DNA of 64,000 bases from the NCBI GenBank assembly GCA_026391315.1, contig JAPLDT010000099.1, positions 26,706 to 90,705 on the forward strand, read 5' to 3'. The DNA comes from Bacteroidia bacterium (GTDB lineage Bacteria; Bacteroidota; Bacteroidia; Bacteroidales; Prolixibacteraceae). Below the pieces are notes generated by a model that made no database searches, was not told the DNA's origin, and saw nothing but the letters and a program-made list of their open reading frames with translations. Positions within the stretch are counted from its first letter, which is position 1. The number at the start of each line of letters is the position of its first letter. Shown here piece after piece: positions 9,626-19,800 of the stretch. The translations under genes and the position numbers were made by a program.

Positions 9626-10564
9626 ATGATCAGGAAAAAGGTTTTAGTCACCGGAGGTGCGGGTTTTGTGGGTTCTCACCTTTGTGAAAGATTGCTGAAT
9701 GATGGCCATGAGGTTGTTTGCCTTGACAACTATTTCACTGGCCAAAAGCAAAATATCGTTCACCTGTTCTCCAACCCCTATTTCGAATTGATCCGTCACG
9801 ATGTTACCAATCCGTTTTACATCGAAGTGGACGAGATTTACAATTTGGCTTGTCCTGCCTCTCCTATTCATTATCAGTACAATGCCATCAAAACGATAAA
9901 GACTTCAGTGATGGGTGCCATCAACATGTTGGGTCTGGCCAAGAGGGTCAAGGCCAAGATTCTGCAGGCATCTACGAGTGAAGTATACGGAGATCCGAAG
10001 GTGCATCCGCAAAAGGAAACCTACTGGGGACATGTGAATCCCATCGGAGAAAGATCCTGTTACGACGAAGGGAAAAGGGCAGCTGAAACGCTGTTTGTCA
10101 ATTACCACAAGCAGAACAATGTCCGGATCAAAATCATCAGGATTTTCAACACTTACGGTCCACGGATGCATCCTCATGACGGCAGGGTTGTTTCGAATTT
10201 TATCGTACAGGCATTGCAGAACAAGGATATTACAATCTACGGTGACGGCATGCAAACCAGGAGTTTTCAGTATATCGACGATCTGGTGGAGGGCATGATC
10301 AGGATGATGGCTTCGCCCGAAAGCTTTACCGGACCTGTAAATATTGGCAATCCGAACGAATTTACCATCATGCAGCTGGCCGAAGCGGTGATCCAACTGA
10401 CCAATTCAAAATCCAAAATAGTAAGGATGCCGTTACCTTCCGATGATCCCATGCAAAGACAGCCAAACATAGAACTGGCTAAAAAAATGCTGCATTGGGA
10501 ACCGAAAATTCAACTGAAAGAGGGATTGATCAAAACAATTGATTATTTTGCCGCAACTATTTAA
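9626..10564 (+). CDS. uxs: UDP-glucuronate decarboxylase (UDP-xylose synthase)
   Basis: The 312-aa protein is an extended short-chain dehydrogenase with the NAD-binding motif [10 protein letters not shown], the STSEVYGDP segment and the catalytic YxxxK in [13 protein letters not shown]. The SCYDEGKR context is characteristic of UDP-xylose synthases and distinguishes it from UDP-galactose epimerases. It would decarboxylate the product of the preceding dehydrogenase to UDP-xylose. The spacing of 259 bp, filled by a repeat element, suggests the two genes might be transcribed separately. Confidence 0.9.
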   Translation: MIRKKVLVTGGAGFVGSHLCERLLNDGHEVVCLDNYFTGQKQNIVHLFSNPYFELIRHDVTNPFYIEVDEIYNLACPASPIHYQYNAIKTIKTSVMGAINMLGLAKRVKAKILQASTSEVYGDPKVHPQKETYWGHVNPIGERSCYDEGKRAAETLFVNYHKQNNVRIKIIRIFNTYGPRMHPHDGRVVSNFIVQALQNKDITIYGDGMQTRSFQYIDDLVEGMIRMMASPESFTGPVNIGNPNEFTIMQLAEAVIQLTNSKSKIVRMPLPSDDPMQRQPNIELAKKMLHWEPKIQLKEGLIKTIDYFAATI

Positions 10565-10573
10565 ATTTGGATA

Positions 10574-10915
10574 ATGGCAACAATTGACTGGGAACGATTC
10601 AACGAGAATTTTCAATATTACGACATGGAGATCATCCGTGAAGTCATAGAGAACTTCTTCGAAGAGTATGAAGAACGGCTGAGTACCATTGAAAAAAATA
10701 TTGCCGACAACGACCTTAAGCAGCTCTCTTTCAATGCCCACAGCATGAAAAGTGTAATCGGCAACTTTATGGCACCGGCACCGCATGAACTTTGCAGACG
10801 AATTGAGGAGCAAGCCAAACAAAATTCCGGAGAAGGAATTCCTGAGCTCTTTTCTGAATTAAAGAGATTGACTTACGAAATGAGGGACGAACTGAGGGAA
10901 TATCTTCTAAAATAA
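10574..10915 (+). CDS. Stand-alone histidine phosphotransfer (Hpt) protein
   Basis: This 113-aa helical protein carries the Hpt signature FNAHSMKSVIGNF, where the histidine of AHSMKS (near residue 57) would accept a phosphoryl group from a response-regulator aspartate. It begins only 9 nt after the UDP-xylose synthase gene, so the two are probably co-transcribed. No kinase or receiver gene is adjacent; the nearest is the hybrid regulator at 24-28 kb, which has its own receiver, so a partner cannot be assigned. A strong hairpin terminator follows. Confidence 0.85.
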   Translation: MATIDWERFNENFQYYDMEIIREVIENFFEEYEERLSTIEKNIADNDLKQLSFNAHSMKSVIGNFMAPAPHELCRRIEEQAKQNSGEGIPELFSELKRLTYEMRDELREYLLK

Positions 10916-10920
10916 GACAA

Positions 10921-10955
10921 AAAAAGGTCCTGGTGCGAAACCAGGACCTTTTTTT
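10921..10955. terminator. Bidirectional intrinsic terminator
   Basis: A perfect 9-bp stem (GGTCCTGGT / ACCAGGACC) with a 5-nt loop is flanked by an A-run on the left and a T-run on the right. It lies between the convergent ends of the Hpt gene and the small minus-strand gene and can stop transcription from both sides. Confidence 0.9.
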
Positions 10956-11129
10956 CTAGAGTTTCTTCATGCCAACCCTCGCCAAATAGGCGCTCCTGGC
11001 GAGTTTCGGGTCAGCATCCAATGCGATATAGAGAATAGTTTTGATATCAATAACTACTGCCTGCAATTTTGAAAGATCTGGAGAGACAAAAGAGGCTGGT
11101 TTCTTTTCATACATGTTGTTCGATGCCAT
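10956..11129 (-). CDS. Small conserved-looking hypothetical protein, 57 aa (not in ORF track)
   Basis: Reading the minus strand from ATG at 11129 gives MASNNMYEKKPASFVSPDLS... and ends ...YLARVGMKKL before TAG. The composition is balanced, with an amphipathic helical middle (LSKLQAVVIDIKTILYIALDAD) and a basic end, and no signal peptide or membrane segment. It was missed because it is below 60 codons. Support comes from its position: its stop codon abuts the bidirectional terminator and a long non-coding region lies upstream. Function is unknown. Confidence 0.55.
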   Translation of the reverse strand: MASNNMYEKKPASFVSPDLSKLQAVVIDIKTILYIALDADPKLARSAYLARVGMKKL

Positions 11130-11725
11130 GGGAAAGAGTATTAAATGAATTGTTTTTTGAGATTGCCGTTGCCGTTCGGGGTATTTATAAGCAGACAGGT
11201 ATATAATCCGACAAAGATTATTTATCCCAAATTGTAAAAACTTTTGAAAGGTAATGCTAATTATTGGATATACTACAATTTAGAGGCAGATTGGTAGAGC
11301 CGACTGATTAAACGGCTCTACCAATCTGCCTCTACCTATTTTGGAGATGGCCAGCCAGCCAGCTTTACCAAACTTCATGAATTCATTAAGGTATTTTCAG
11401 CAGTTCCCCGAGATTTCAACCACCTTTGAGACACCACACTAACGAATATTCTTGTTAATATTTGTTAAATATCTGTCAAAAATCATGTAAATAATTATGA
11501 TTTTTTAATAGTCTTTATAATATTATCATTAATTTCACACCGGAAAAATGTCTCGGAAAGTATCCCTTTCAAACCAAAACAAACTAAATTCTTAAAATTC
11601 ACTGCATGGGATAATACTTATCAGGCTCGAGATGTGCAATCGATTGTCTAATCCGATAGCACTCGGCGAATTCACTACAAAGGCAACTCAATCAGCATAA
11701 ATAATAATTTCAAACAGAACAGACT
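11130..11725. other. Long non-coding region upstream of the first susC
   Basis: These 596 bases hold no open frame that looks coding. They contain a perfect 22-bp inverted repeat (11281-11334), a very AT-rich stretch around 11450-11535 and a leader of about 150 bases before the susC ATG at 11726. The AT-rich part is the likely promoter zone for the polysaccharide locus, but no sequence fits the TTTG/TAnnTTTG pattern well. Confidence 0.5.
11281..11334. repeat. Perfect 22-bp inverted repeat with 10-nt loop
   Basis: The arms TAGAGGCAGATTGGTAGAGC+CG and its exact complement surround ACTGATTAAA. No T-run follows on either strand, so it is not a standard terminator. It could be a dispersed palindromic element or an RNA hairpin. 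Confidence 0.75.
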
Positions 11726-14700
11726 ATGAAAAAAAATCGAAGGTTTGACTGCTTCACTTTGGGATGTTGTTCACAGATTCTTTTGAAGGTCAAATTGCTT
11801 TCTGTTGTATTGGTGACTGCTTTTGCATCACTTGCGGCAGATGGTCATTTACTTGAGACGAAGCCTGTGATTACGGCTATTCCAGCTGAACAGCAAAAAA
11901 AGATCACTGGTAAAGTTAGTGATGTGGCAGGAGTTCCGATTCCTGGCGCAACTGTTGTTGCCAGTGGCACAACCATTGGTACCACTACCGACATTGACGG
12001 AAATTTCACACTTAGCGTTCCTGCAGGTACCAAAACCCTGTTGGTGAGCTTTGTGGGGATGGTTTCCAAAGATGTACCCATTGGAAACAACAACAATTTC
12101 AGGATTACGCTTGCCGAATCGACCGTTGGTTTGGAAGAGGTGGTTGTCGTGGGATATGGTACCCAGAAGAAAGAGAGTGTGGTCGGCGCCATCACCCAGG
12201 TAAACAACCAATCCCTGATGCGTTCAGGAACCTCAAACGTCACCAATGCCATCACCGGTAAACTTTCAGGTGTATTAACCATCCAGCAAACAGGTGAGCC
12301 TGGCGCCAGCAATTCTGAGATAGTGATCCGCGGTCTTTCCAGTTGGAATGGTTCCGCTCCTTTGGTTCTGGTTGACGGCGTTGAACGTGATTTCAACTCA
12401 CTGGATCCCAATGAAGTAGATAAAATTTCGGTTTTGAAAGATGCTTCAGCCACCGCAGTTTTTGGTGCCAGGGGCGCGAACGGCGTTATCATCGTCTCCA
12501 CAAAACGTGGTAAAATTGGAAAACCGGTGCTCGATTTCTCCGCATCCTACGGTATCCAAAAAGCTACAAGGATCCCTGATCATATCAGCTCCTATACCAC
12601 CATGTCTATGTACAATGTGGGTTTGATGAACGGCGCGAAATTCCAGGACCTGCTTCCAAAATCTGTTCTGGATCAATATGCCAATCCTTCTACTCCTCTG
12701 AATGCCCTGCGTTACCCCAACGTCAACTGGTTTGATGAGGTGACCAGGCCTTATGCCCCCAACATCAATGCCAACTTCAACGTTTCGGGAGGAACCAACT
12801 TCGTCAAATACTTCTGTTCTTTGGGATATTTGTACGAAGGCGATTTCTTCAATGCAAAACAAGATGGCTTTTACGACCTGAGTTACAGGTACAACCGTTT
12901 CAACTACCGGACCAACGTCGATTTTCAGTTGACACCTACCACTACCCTCTCTTTCAACCTGGGTGGTCAAACCGGTATCAAGAACTCGCCAGATAGCAAC
13001 CCCTGGAGAAACCTCTATTCTACTGGTCCGGCACGTTATCCTGCTTATTTTCCCGCCTGGGTACTCAATCAGGTACCTGATCCAACATACCCAAATGAAA
13101 CAGGAATACGACTTGCCGCCAACTTCGGTGAATATACCGGAAACCCATATACCAGCTTACATACCGGCCAGTTCAACCAGGATTTAAATACAAAATTGTT
13201 TACTGACGTTCTGTTCAACCAGAAACTTGATTTCATTACCAAAGGACTCTCCTTTGCAGGGAAAGCTGCATTGAGTACCTATTATGTAAACAGAATCCTC
13301 ACTGCGAACTGGACTGCTCCGGAGTACCAGCTTAACTATGATGACATAGGAAAACCCGGTGTAAATCCCTGGAACAGGATAACCTCTGCAGGTAACGAAT
13401 ATTACAAGCAGCAACCGCTGGATATCAATGTTGGAGGGATGCAGAGTGGTTATTACCGCGACCTCTATTATGAATTTGGCTTTAACTATGACAATACCTT
13501 CGGAAAACATTCCGTTACCGGTTTGGCTTTGATGAACCGACAACAGAAGAACAAAGGAACTGAATTTCCTTACTACAATGAAGGACTCGTTGGCAGAACT
13601 ACCTATGATTATGACCACAAGTATTTGTTGGAAGTAAATGTCGGTTATACCGGATCAGAGAGATTTGCGCCGGGAAATCGCTTCGGATTCTTCCCTTCCG
13701 GAGCTATTGGCTGGGTCGTTTCCGAGGAGAGATTCTTCAAAAATGCTATTCCATGGATCAGCAAAATGAAGCTTCGCTATTCTGATGGTCTGACGGGTAG
13801 TGACAATGCGGCCAACAGATGGCTTTACAACAGTGCTTACTATTCAGACAATGCCGGTTCTCCCGGTCCTTATCTGCATGAAGATTTGGGCGCCAACTCA
13901 ACGGCACAATGGGAACAGGCCAGGAAAAGGGACATTGGTTTAGAATTGGAACTTTTTAAAAGCCAACTGAAGATCAACGTCGATTTGTTCGATGAGCAGC
14001 GCGACAAGATGCTGCTTAGCCCGCGCAGTGTAACCATGATGGTAGGAAACTCATTCAAGGACCTGAACCTGGGGAAATTGAAAAAACATGGATTGGAGTT
14101 GGAAGTCGAATACAACCATACCACTGCAACCAAGCTGAACTATTGGGTAAAAGGAATTTTCGGCTACAACGAGAACAGGATCATTTTCAAGGACGACCCA
14201 CCGTATGCACCTGAATATACAAAGGATGCCGGAAAACCGCTGGGATCGCAGATTAATGGTGTTCTTTTGACGGGAACAGGATATTATACCTCCGTTGACG
14301 ATATCCACAACAATCCGGCGCCAATTGATCTCTACAAGATTAATGTAGGCGACTACAAATTCCTTGATTACAAGGTTGACGGTAAAATTTCCAGCCTCGA
14401 CAAATATCCGATTGCCGGTTCTACTTTCCCGCCGATTACCTATTCACTTTCGGGAGGAATTGTCTGGAATAAATTCGAATTCAACTGCATGTTCCAGGGA
14501 AACCAGGGAAAATATGTTGAATACAACCAAACATACGAAGTCGAATTTATCAAAGGCGACTGGCGTGTGCACTCATCACAGCTTGATTACTGGGCTCCCA
14601 ACAATCCGGATGCTAACCACTCAACCCTGCATTACAGCGGCAGTTCAAGCGCCGACATCCTCTTCTGGGGCGGTGGTGAGGCAGATAGGGGTTATCAAAT

Positions 14701-14950
14701 TGCTGTTGAAAACCGTTTCTGGCGCAAGGCTGATTACCTGCGTCTGAAAGAGGTCTATCTTGGTTACAATATGTCTTCCAAGTTCCTTAGCCGCCTGGCT
14801 GGTGTTTCCAACCTGACAGTTTATGGCTCAGGAAACAACCTTTGGACCCTGACCAACCTGATCGAAGGTGATCCGGAACGGAAAGATTTCCAACAGGGAT
14901 TCTATCCACAGATGACTGTTGTCAAATTTGGTGTTAAAGTCAATTTTTAA
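11726..14950 (+). CDS. SusC-like TonB-dependent outer membrane transporter (first pair)
   Basis: The 1074-aa protein has an N-terminal export signal, a carboxypeptidase-regulatory-like domain (ITGKVSDVAGVPIPGATV, about 60-140), the Bacteroidota TonB-box-like segment EEVVVVGYGTQKKESVVGA, a plug domain with ISVLKDASATAVFGARGANGV, and a C-terminal beta-barrel ending VVKFGVKVNF. Aromatic C-terminal residues agree with outer membrane insertion. It would import oligosaccharides captured by the SusD lipoprotein encoded 19 nt downstream. It begins a run of five same-strand genes with short gaps. The substrate is not defined by sequence. Confidence 0.95.
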   Translation: MKKNRRFDCFTLGCCSQILLKVKLLSVVLVTAFASLAADGHLLETKPVITAIPAEQQKKITGKVSDVAGVPIPGATVVASGTTIGTTTDIDGNFTLSVPAGTKTLLVSFVGMVSKDVPIGNNNNFRITLAESTVGLEEVVVVGYGTQKKESVVGAITQVNNQSLMRSGTSNVTNAITGKLSGVLTIQQTGEPGASNSEIVIRGLSSWNGSAPLVLVDGVERDFNSLDPNEVDKISVLKDASATAVFGARGANGVIIVSTKRGKIGKPVLDFSASYGIQKATRIPDHISSYTTMSMYNVGLMNGAKFQDLLPKSVLDQYANPSTPLNALRYPNVNWFDEVTRPYAPNINANFNVSGGTNFVKYFCSLGYLYEGDFFNAKQDGFYDLSYRYNRFNYRTNVDFQLTPTTTLSFNLGGQTGIKNSPDSNPWRNLYSTGPARYPAYFPAWVLNQVPDPTYPNETGIRLAANFGEYTGNPYTSLHTGQFNQDLNTKLFTDVLFNQKLDFITKGLSFAGKAALSTYYVNRILTANWTAPEYQLNYDDIGKPGVNPWNRITSAGNEYYKQQPLDINVGGMQSGYYRDLYYEFGFNYDNTFGKHSVTGLALMNRQQKNKGTEFPYYNEGLVGRTTYDYDHKYLLEVNVGYTGSERFAPGNRFGFFPSGAIGWVVSEERFFKNAIPWISKMKLRYSDGLTGSDNAANRWLYNSAYYSDNAGSPGPYLHEDLGANSTAQWEQARKRDIGLELELFKSQLKINVDLFDEQRDKMLLSPRSVTMMVGNSFKDLNLGKLKKHGLELEVEYNHTTATKLNYWVKGIFGYNENRIIFKDDPPYAPEYTKDAGKPLGSQINGVLLTGTGYYTSVDDIHNNPAPIDLYKINVGDYKFLDYKVDGKISSLDKYPIAGSTFPPITYSLSGGIVWNKFEFNCMFQGNQGKYVEYNQTYEVEFIKGDWRVHSSQLDYWAPNNPDANHSTLHYSGSSSADILFWGGGEADRGYQIAVENRFWRKADYLRLKEVYLGYNMSSKFLSRLAGVSNLTVYGSGNNLWTLTNLIEGDPERKDFQQGFYPQMTVVKFGVKVNF

Positions 14951-14969
14951 ACGCTAAAACAGCTTTACC

Positions 14970-16841
14970 ATGAAAAATCATAAGCTTCTTACACTTATAC
15001 TAATCCTGATGCTTCCTATTTTCCTTGCCTCTTGTCTGGAGAGTTACCTAGACAAGTCGCCGGAATCAGGACTGACAACCGAGGACGTATTCCAGAAACT
15101 GGATAACTTCAAAAAATTCTTTCTGGATGTCTATGAAGGACGCCAGAACAGGCCGGACACCAATGGATCATATGCATGGAGAGACTGGAACATCAAAATG
15201 GGAATGCCCTTCTATTTTGACCAGTGGGACCAGAAATATACCTGGGAAGGACTCACCGATTGTGCCGATATGGGACGTTACATGGAAGGACAAACTTTCA
15301 AGAGCGGTCAGGTTTCAGCTTTTGTCAACAAATTTACCTACGACCCGGCCCGCCGGCCTATTTTAGGCTCCTTGTTTACGGCCATCCGTATCTGTAACCT
15401 GACGCTTGCGAATATCAAAAAGTTGCAGGCTGATCAGTCCATCATCGACGACTATACCGCTCAGGCTCACTTTGTGAGGGCTTTTGCCCATTTCGAGCTG
15501 TTCAGGATTTGGGGACCGATGCCCTATATTACCAAGGCAATGGGACCTGAAGACCAATGGGATATTCCAAGATTGACAAAGCACGAAACACTGATTCGTA
15601 TCGCTGCCGACATGGACACAGCTGCTACTTTCTTTGCAAAAGCAGGTTTGATGCGTCGTGACAACCCCATTCCGGGAGCTCCGGGTCACTTAACCAATAC
15701 TGACCAGAAGTATCCAACCGGAGTGGCAGCCAAAGCATTCAAATCGCGTGCCTTGTTGTATGCTGCTAGTCCACTGAACAATGAACTGGGCATCAAAGAT
15801 TGGGAAAATGCCGCCATTGCAAGCTGGGAGGCCATTACCATTGCCAAACAAAATGGTTATGATCTGCAGACAGCTGCCAAATACAAGGACAACTATGTAG
15901 GCGTCACCTACACCAATGAACAATTGTGGGGTTATAACTATGGCACATGGAATGAAACCAATGGCAACCAGCAAGGAATGATCAATGGTGTTTTTGGAAA
16001 CAGTAAATCCAGTTGGTCGGGTGAATGTCCAACACAGAATTTTGTGGATAAATTCGAAACAAAAGATGGTTATCCGCTGAATACCCAAGCTGATAGGGAT
16101 GCAGCCATTGCAGCTGGTAAATTTAAGGAACAGGATCCTTATGCCAACCGCGATCCCCGGTTCTACATCGACATCATTCACAATCAGGCAACCAACATGA
16201 CAGGTTGGAGCAGTTCGAAGGCTCAAATTTGGTTCCAAATGGTCAACGGCGTTGCTCAATATGGCGAATTGATTGACCAATCCTACCTTGGGATTACCCG
16301 AACAGGTTATTATTCAAGAAAAAGATGGACAGAAACCAGCGTAAAAAACAAAACTTCCAAACAGGTTACCGATCCAATTATCCGTCTGGGCGAATTGTAC
16401 CTGAACTATGCGGAAGCTGCCAACGAAGCCTATGGTCCGAATGGAATGGCACCGGGAGCATCCATGACCGCACTTCAGTCGGTTAATCTGATCAGAACAA
16501 GAATCGGACAGTCTGATGTGCTTGCCAAATACACTGTTTCAAAGGATGAATTCAGGCCTCGCGTCAAGAATGAGCGCAATATCGAACTTTGTTTTGAGGG
16601 ACACTACTATTTTGATATCCGTCGCTGGAAAGATGCTCCCGTTTGCTATGCGGGTCCATTAATGGGCGTAACTGTAGAAAAGGTAGCCGTAAGCCCAACC
16701 TATCCGACTGGTTTTAAATACGACCGCTACCCTCTCTCCTCTGATCGTCAGAGCAACTGGAAAGACGCCATGTATTATCTGCCTTTTAATACAGAGGATA
16801 CCTATAAAATGAAAAAATTCGTATCAAACGAAGTTTGGTAA
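14970..16841 (+). CDS. SusD/RagB-like surface glycan-binding lipoprotein (first pair)
   Basis: This 623-aa protein begins with a lipoprotein signal peptide (FLASC), continues with the TPR-rich SusD fold and ends with the family hallmark NERNIELCFEGHYYFDIRRW. It forms the lid of the SusC transporter encoded upstream and helps capture glycans at the cell surface. It sits directly between two susC genes, and the second susC starts 14 nt after its stop if the ATG start is used. Confidence 0.95.
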   Translation: MKNHKLLTLILILMLPIFLASCLESYLDKSPESGLTTEDVFQKLDNFKKFFLDVYEGRQNRPDTNGSYAWRDWNIKMGMPFYFDQWDQKYTWEGLTDCADMGRYMEGQTFKSGQVSAFVNKFTYDPARRPILGSLFTAIRICNLTLANIKKLQADQSIIDDYTAQAHFVRAFAHFELFRIWGPMPYITKAMGPEDQWDIPRLTKHETLIRIAADMDTAATFFAKAGLMRRDNPIPGAPGHLTNTDQKYPTGVAAKAFKSRALLYAASPLNNELGIKDWENAAIASWEAITIAKQNGYDLQTAAKYKDNYVGVTYTNEQLWGYNYGTWNETNGNQQGMINGVFGNSKSSWSGECPTQNFVDKFETKDGYPLNTQADRDAAIAAGKFKEQDPYANRDPRFYIDIIHNQATNMTGWSSSKAQIWFQMVNGVAQYGELIDQSYLGITRTGYYSRKRWTETSVKNKTSKQVTDPIIRLGELYLNYAEAANEAYGPNGMAPGASMTALQSVNLIRTRIGQSDVLAKYTVSKDEFRPRVKNERNIELCFEGHYYFDIRRWKDAPVCYAGPLMGVTVEKVAVSPTYPTGFKYDRYPLSSDRQSNWKDAMYYLPFNTEDTYKMKKFVSNEVW

Positions 16842-16855
16842 CTAATCCTAAAAAA

Positions 16856-19800
16856 ATGAGCATTATGAGATATCATAATATATTTTTGAAATACAGAACG
16901 ATCGGAATGATGTTGCTCTGTATTGTAATGGCAGTATCACTTTCCGCGCAGGATCAAAAAGTCTCAAAGAAGGTGAAATTGATCAATGTCACCCTGAAGG
17001 TTACCGATGAAAACGGAAATGCATTTCCAAAGGCGCAGGTAATTGTAGGTGAGGGTGTTATCCACGACGAGACTGATGATATGGGATCCTTTACCTACAA
17101 AGGCTATCCGGACGATTTCGTAACAGTTTCTGCAAACGGGTATGAGAAAAGTGTTGCCCTGGCAGAAGAATTGGCCAAGAACGGCACTGTCAGACTGGTG
17201 AGGTCCAAACTTCAAATGACCGAAGATGACCTTGTTCCTCTACCCTTCTTTGAAATGAAGAAAAGGGAGACCACCGGCTCGTCCGATATATTGACCTCCA
17301 GTCAACTGGAGAGATATCCATCTACCGACTTCCGTAACTCCATGACAGGTCTCGGAACAGGAGTCGAAGTCAGGGAAATGAATGGAGCCCCCGGAATCAG
17401 TGCGGAAGAGTTTACTTCACGAAATGGTTTTAGTGCAAAAATGAATGTATATGCCCGCCAGATGAACATGATGTACATCATCGATGATGTTCCTACCGAT
17501 ATCACCGAGATGCCGCTCGACCCAAATGAGGTTGAATCTGTCACCATCGTAAAGGATATTGCCGATAAAGCGATGTTCGGGCCATCCGCCGCGAACGGGA
17601 TCATTTTCGTAAAAACCAAAAGAGGAAAGTCCAACGAAAGAGTGCTGAACGCGAATGTTGAGTACGGCACTTCCGTTATTGACAGGTTCCCCGGATGGGT
17701 TAACGGAGGCGAATATGCTACCCTCAACAACCTGGCTCGTACCAACGAAGGATTGACTCCCCGCTATCTGGATACCGACGTGTCAGCCTATGCCAAAAAC
17801 AATGCCTACGACTATTACCACCCAAGCGTGGATTACAGGTCGATGATGTTGAAAAATTCAATGTCCTATACCAGGATGAACCTCTCCTCCTCCGGTGGTA
17901 ACGACAGGGTGCAATACTTTGCCTACCTGGGTTACAATGGGGAAGGTGATATATACAAAATTGGCCCAACAGCAGACTACAACCGTTTGAATGCCCGGTC
18001 GAACATCGACATCAAAATCAACGATTTCATTAAGGTTCAGTTCAACTTTTTTGGAGGGCTCTCCTTCCGTCGCTCTCCCAACTATGGTTACAACGTCAAT
18101 TATACCAACCAGGATGCCGGAACCAATCTCGTTTTAACAGGTATTGAATTTCCAAGTGTTTTGAACGACATCACCACAACTCCTCCTGTGGCCTTCCCGG
18201 TATATGCAGCGCCTTATGACCCAGCGTCCGGAAATCCGCCCTATTATGGTGTAAGTTCAAATTACTCCCAAAACCCGATTGGTAACCTGACCGCGAACGG
18301 TTATTATACTGAATCAGGCCGTACCGGAGCAGCAACTACAGCGCTGGAATTCGACATGAGAAGCATTTTGCCTGGATTGAAATCTAAATCCTACCTTGCA
18401 TTCGATGCATTCAATCAGTTGCGTGTCGGAAAGGCCCAGAATTATTATGCTTACATCGCCACTCCGTCCAAAACAGCCGCAGGGGCCGACACCATTTTGT
18501 TGGCCAAAGCGCACGATGGTACGCAGATGGACGACCAGGTATTGCTGAACGAATACTATTACCAGCAAATGGCTGTTTATGAAAACCTCAGCTACGTCAA
18601 GAAATGGGATAAAAATGACCTGCAATTATCAGCAACCTATTTTATCTCCAAAATTGCCAGAAGCAAGACGGAAGAGCCACAACGACTACAGAACGGAGTT
18701 CTGACCGGTAAATATACCTGGAACGACAAGTTCATTTTCAATGGCGTTGTCAACTATGGCGGAACATCTGCATTTGACAGGGGTCACCGGTATAAATTCT
18801 TTCCTTCGGGTGGCTTTGCCTGGGTGGTTTCGGAAGAGAAATTCATGAAGAACATCAAGAGCATTGATTATCTGAAACTAAGGGTACAAGGAGGTATACT
18901 TGGATACGAGAGCTTCCTGGCGCCCTTCTCCTACCGTGACAGATGGAACAACAACAACAATGGTACCCTTTTCGGACCGGCTTCCACCAACCAATGGTTC
19001 GGCAACACTACCGAAACACTTGTTTACAGAGTCTCTCCCAACCGTACTGGCAATCCTGATATCACATGGGAATTACGCAAAGAGTTCAGCGCTGGCCTTG
19101 ACGGATTGTTCTTCGGTGAAAAACTTGCGCTGGAACTAACTTATTATAACAACCTACGTGACGGGGTTATCTCACAGGTTTCGAGCCGCGCACCAAATAT
19201 TGCAGGGGTTTCAAGCGCCCTCCCCCGTTTCAATTTCAATAAATACAGATACACGGGTATTGAATTTGGAATTCAATACACAGATAAGTTCGGAAAGTTT
19301 GAATATACGATTGGAGGAAATGGCGCCATTCAGAATTCAAAAGTTGAAAAATACGATGAACCACAATATCGCAATGCCTATCAGATCCGTACCGGAACAG
19401 CTTTGGACCTTATAATGGGTCAAACCTATATCGGCAAGTTTGCCACGGATGCCGAAGCCCTTGTGGTTCCCCAACTTTATGACCAGACGCTTCATGCCGG
19501 AGACCTGAAATACAAAGACAACAACGGTGATGGTTTTATCGATGACTCCGATGCAAGCCCAATTGGTCACGGCACTCCGCGCCTGTTCTATTCAGCCAAT
19601 CTTAAGCTGGATTATAAAGGCTTTGAATTGTATGTGATGGGAACAGGCCGTGCATTATATGACATAATGCTCGCCAACCAGTATTACTGGAATGGCTGGG
19701 GTGATAACACCTATTCGACTTTTGTCAGGGACAACATTGGAGGTGCTTACCCTCGTCTGACCTACAACAAGGTGAACAACAATTTCGTAGGGTCAAATTT

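Noticed and set aside
11440-11540. Bacteroidota promoter in the AT-rich stretch before susC
   Set aside because: No sequence there fits TAnnTTTG with a -33 TTTG at the usual distance, so a precise promoter call is not supported.
11845-12501. 218-aa minus-strand ORF
   Set aside because: It lies fully inside the first susC in another frame, with composition of a shadow (V/T/S-rich), and has no neighbour logic.
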